Source: Gigaspora margarita
Lineage: Eukaryota; Glomeromycota; Glomeromycetes; Diversisporales; Gigasporaceae
DNA: 64,000 bases
NCBI GenBank assembly: GCA_009809945.1
Contig: WTPW01000639.1
Coordinates: forward strand, 52,914 to 116,913
Direction of reading: 5' to 3'
Part shown: positions 62,425-64,000 of the stretch, piece after piece
How positions within the stretch are numbered: position 1 is the stretch's first letter
Layout: the number at the start of each line of letters is the position of its first letter
Made by a program: the position numbers and the translations under genes
Notes under the pieces: generated by a model
What the model saw: only the letters and a program-made list of their open reading frames with translations
What the model was told of the DNA's origin: nothing
The model's database searches: none

Positions 62425-63412
62425 TATATATATATCCTTATTTTTGTATGTAGATTCCTATTCCGAAATTTTCCCCTTGCGTCATTGCGACAATTGCAAA
62501 CAAAGGAAAAGAAACTGCAAAAGATATTTTTGAGCTACATAAAAAATTACTTGATATAGCAATACATCTTCAGCTTCCAATTCTTGGATTTGGTGCTGAC
62601 GGAGCTTCTACAGAATTTAATGCACAAAACTTTCTTATGCAATTAGAAACATGTGAAAAATTAGTTTTTAAAGACAAGCTTTTTGGTAGATAACAATAAA
62701 TCATAATTGTTTTAATAATAATTATACTAACCTTTTATTTATTATCTCGGTTAGATATTAATTTTAATTGCCCAATTTATCCTGGTGTTGGTCCTATCAT
62801 TTGAATTACTGATCCTTTACATGGAAAAAAAGATTGTCACAATGCACTTTTTTCTGGTGCATGTCTATTATTACTTGAAAAATATTTTGCACAATATGAT
62901 CAGATACTTTAACTAAAAAAAACCCCTAAAGTGTTCTTTACAAAAGAGATATTAAAAATGTTGACCGTCAGAATGATAGAGCTGCTTATCGATTGTTTTG
63001 CTCCTCATTTCTTAACCAAGTTATTGATAGAAATAATGAAATTACTGCAGAAAAATATGGGCTTTTGTTTTTTTGTTCATTTTTGGTAAACTGATTAATA
63101 ATTTAAATTTAATTTTTATCGACTAAATAATTTTTATTTATTTATTTATTTATTTTTAATAGGCTAATTAATTGATACTTTTCAAAACCATCATATTTCT
63201 CCTTTTGAAAGATGTAAAATGGTTATGTTAGGGTTTTTTTTCTTAAATTATTAGAGAAATTATATTCAAAGATGTGCTCAAGATTATCCAGAATTTATTA
63301 ATATTAAAAAAAATTTTATATCACCAGTAACATTTAATATTCTAATGAGTCTTCCTGAATCAATAGTACACAAATTTTTTTTTATATAAAATATTCTATG
63401 TTTATCTAATTA

Positions 63413-63448
<36 letters not shown>

Positions 63449-63452
<4 letters not shown>

Positions 63453-64000
63453 CAAAGTTACCGCTATGGGGAAAGGCTTTTATTCAAGTAAAGTCAGATC
63501 ACGGGCGCATCTAGGGGCGCCCTGGCATTTGTTACATAGACGAGAGTACAACAAGCCACACGTACAACTTTTGGTTGTCTAATTTAAGTAGTCCGCCCGA
63601 AGGTTCTACACTAGTTGCCATACCTGCAACCCAACTAGGGGTTACCTATTTAAACACTCTGATCTATGCTTCTCCTGCCAAATCCTCCTTGTATCACTGG
63701 TACAGTCCTCCGTTACATAAGGCAGTCAAGGCCAGTTCTGGATGCTTGCGGAATCCCTTTAGGACTAGTTTATCCTCATGGCACACTTGGTAGAGCACTC
63801 CCTGTCCCACACAGGTATTACCTACGCTTCAGTAACTTACGCTACAGCTTTACCTATATACTTGCAGTCAGGGCTAACCATTGAACCACTACCGTTACCT
63901 ACTTCTGCCCTTGTCGAGGTTCACTCCAATCCCGATACCCACCACAACCTTCCTATTGGTCCTTCCCCAGGTCCCCAAACTTCCAAACCAGTTAGCCTGG
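63449..64000 (-). mobile_element. SINE family S2 copy, 3' part, running off the window
   Basis: Begins (on the plus strand) with at least 28 T, then ATGTCAAAGTTACCGCTATGG. It is the reverse complement of 49693 back to about 49145, with few differences. The tRNA-like head lies beyond position 64000. Open stretches here are not genes. Confidence 0.88.

Larger units (their letters stand above)
60014..63240 (+). pseudogene. Transposase remnant with D..DGA..DPxH motifs (possibly P-element-like)
   Basis: 60014-60457 (147 codons) has a Cys/His N-terminal unit: CKCEKVIKLKRPYDESYFES, HINNNGC. After a SINE, 61337-61705 continues (YFWVKFAELGQKGSF, YSDQFSDFLVILVSLS). Later pieces supply acidic candidates: MSDNTKLKERL near 61877, LGFGADGASTEFNAQNFL near 62585, and ITDPLHGKKDCHNALFSG near 62805 just after a TGA. 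Spacing and the DGA and DPxH..K words recall P-element/THAP9-type DDE transposases, but this is a motif-level comparison from memory. Stops, frame losses, an internal SINE and a MITE show it is dead. A nuclear DNA-binding N-terminus and cut-and-paste activity are inferred. Confidence 0.55.
59757..63400 (+). mobile_element. DNA transposon with GGACCC-type left end and decayed DDE transposase
   Basis: The left terminus CAGGACCCTGAACAATATAT is followed by subterminal tandem repeats (AAAGGTTATATTTAAAA about every 36 bp, 59790-59900), the same arrangement as in 52139-52879. The transposase remnant starts at 60014. No matching right end was found before the SINE tail at about 63419, so the right limit is nominal. 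It carries a SINE (60667-61301) and a MITE (62152-62424). Confidence 0.55.

Noticed and set aside
63575-63884. Two 72-codon plus-strand frames
   Set aside because: Reverse strand of the same SINE family; no protein features.

Overview
The window looks like nuclear DNA from a repeat-laden, very AT-rich fungus. Short GT..AG introns, a Kre9/KNH-type cell-wall protein, RanBP2-finger/PARP-like genes and LINE families with a terminal CPxC finger fit an arbuscular mycorrhizal fungus (Glomeromycotina) best; this is inference from gene style, not a database match. There are no operons, no rRNA or convincing functional tRNA genes, no CRISPR array and no prokaryotic signals.

Layout. Positions 1-27.6 kb are a transposon graveyard. 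They hold a decayed hAT-like BED-finger gene, many palindromic MITEs, long tRNA-headed SINE-like elements (7691-8699, 10759-11713), a decayed Ty3/Gypsy gag-protease remnant (17030-18420) and a dead LINE (about 18430-25733) that itself carries three TIR-element insertions, one of which holds a fourth. Positions 27.7-42.7 kb hold the host genes. Three adjacent minus-strand genes are a RanBP2-finger protein with a PARP-like C-terminus (27722-29757), a syntaxin-like SNARE (30708-32528) and an unrecognised protein with four CxxC modules (33592-35227). A plus-strand GPI-type Kre9/KNH-like wall protein (41777-42700) lies about 6.5 kb further on. I resolved the intron/exon structures by reading splice sites and checking phase. 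Positions 42.7-50.7 kb hold MITEs, an expanded-family pseudogene (46435-48703) and SINEs. Positions 50712-59291 are an almost full-length LINE with a 17-bp target-site duplication, an unusual repeat-built ORF1 protein and an APE-type endonuclease/RT/RNase H-like ORF2. It is split by a TIR element that contains an assembly gap. From 59.75 kb to the end there is a decayed DDE-type DNA transposon whose left end matches that TIR element, broken by a SINE and a MITE, followed by a minus-strand SINE running off the window.

How it fits together. Most of the sequence is explained by layered insertion. Several insertions can be dated relative to each other from exact target-site duplications (8-bp hAT type, TA type, LINE/SINE type). 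Inactivating changes in the transposons repeatedly turn CA or TG into TA (His to Tyr, Cys to Tyr, Trp or Gln to stop), which suggests a directed C-to-T process. Transposons have also reached genes: one MITE supplies the stop codon of the PARP-like gene, and another sits in frame inside the 46.4-kb pseudogene.
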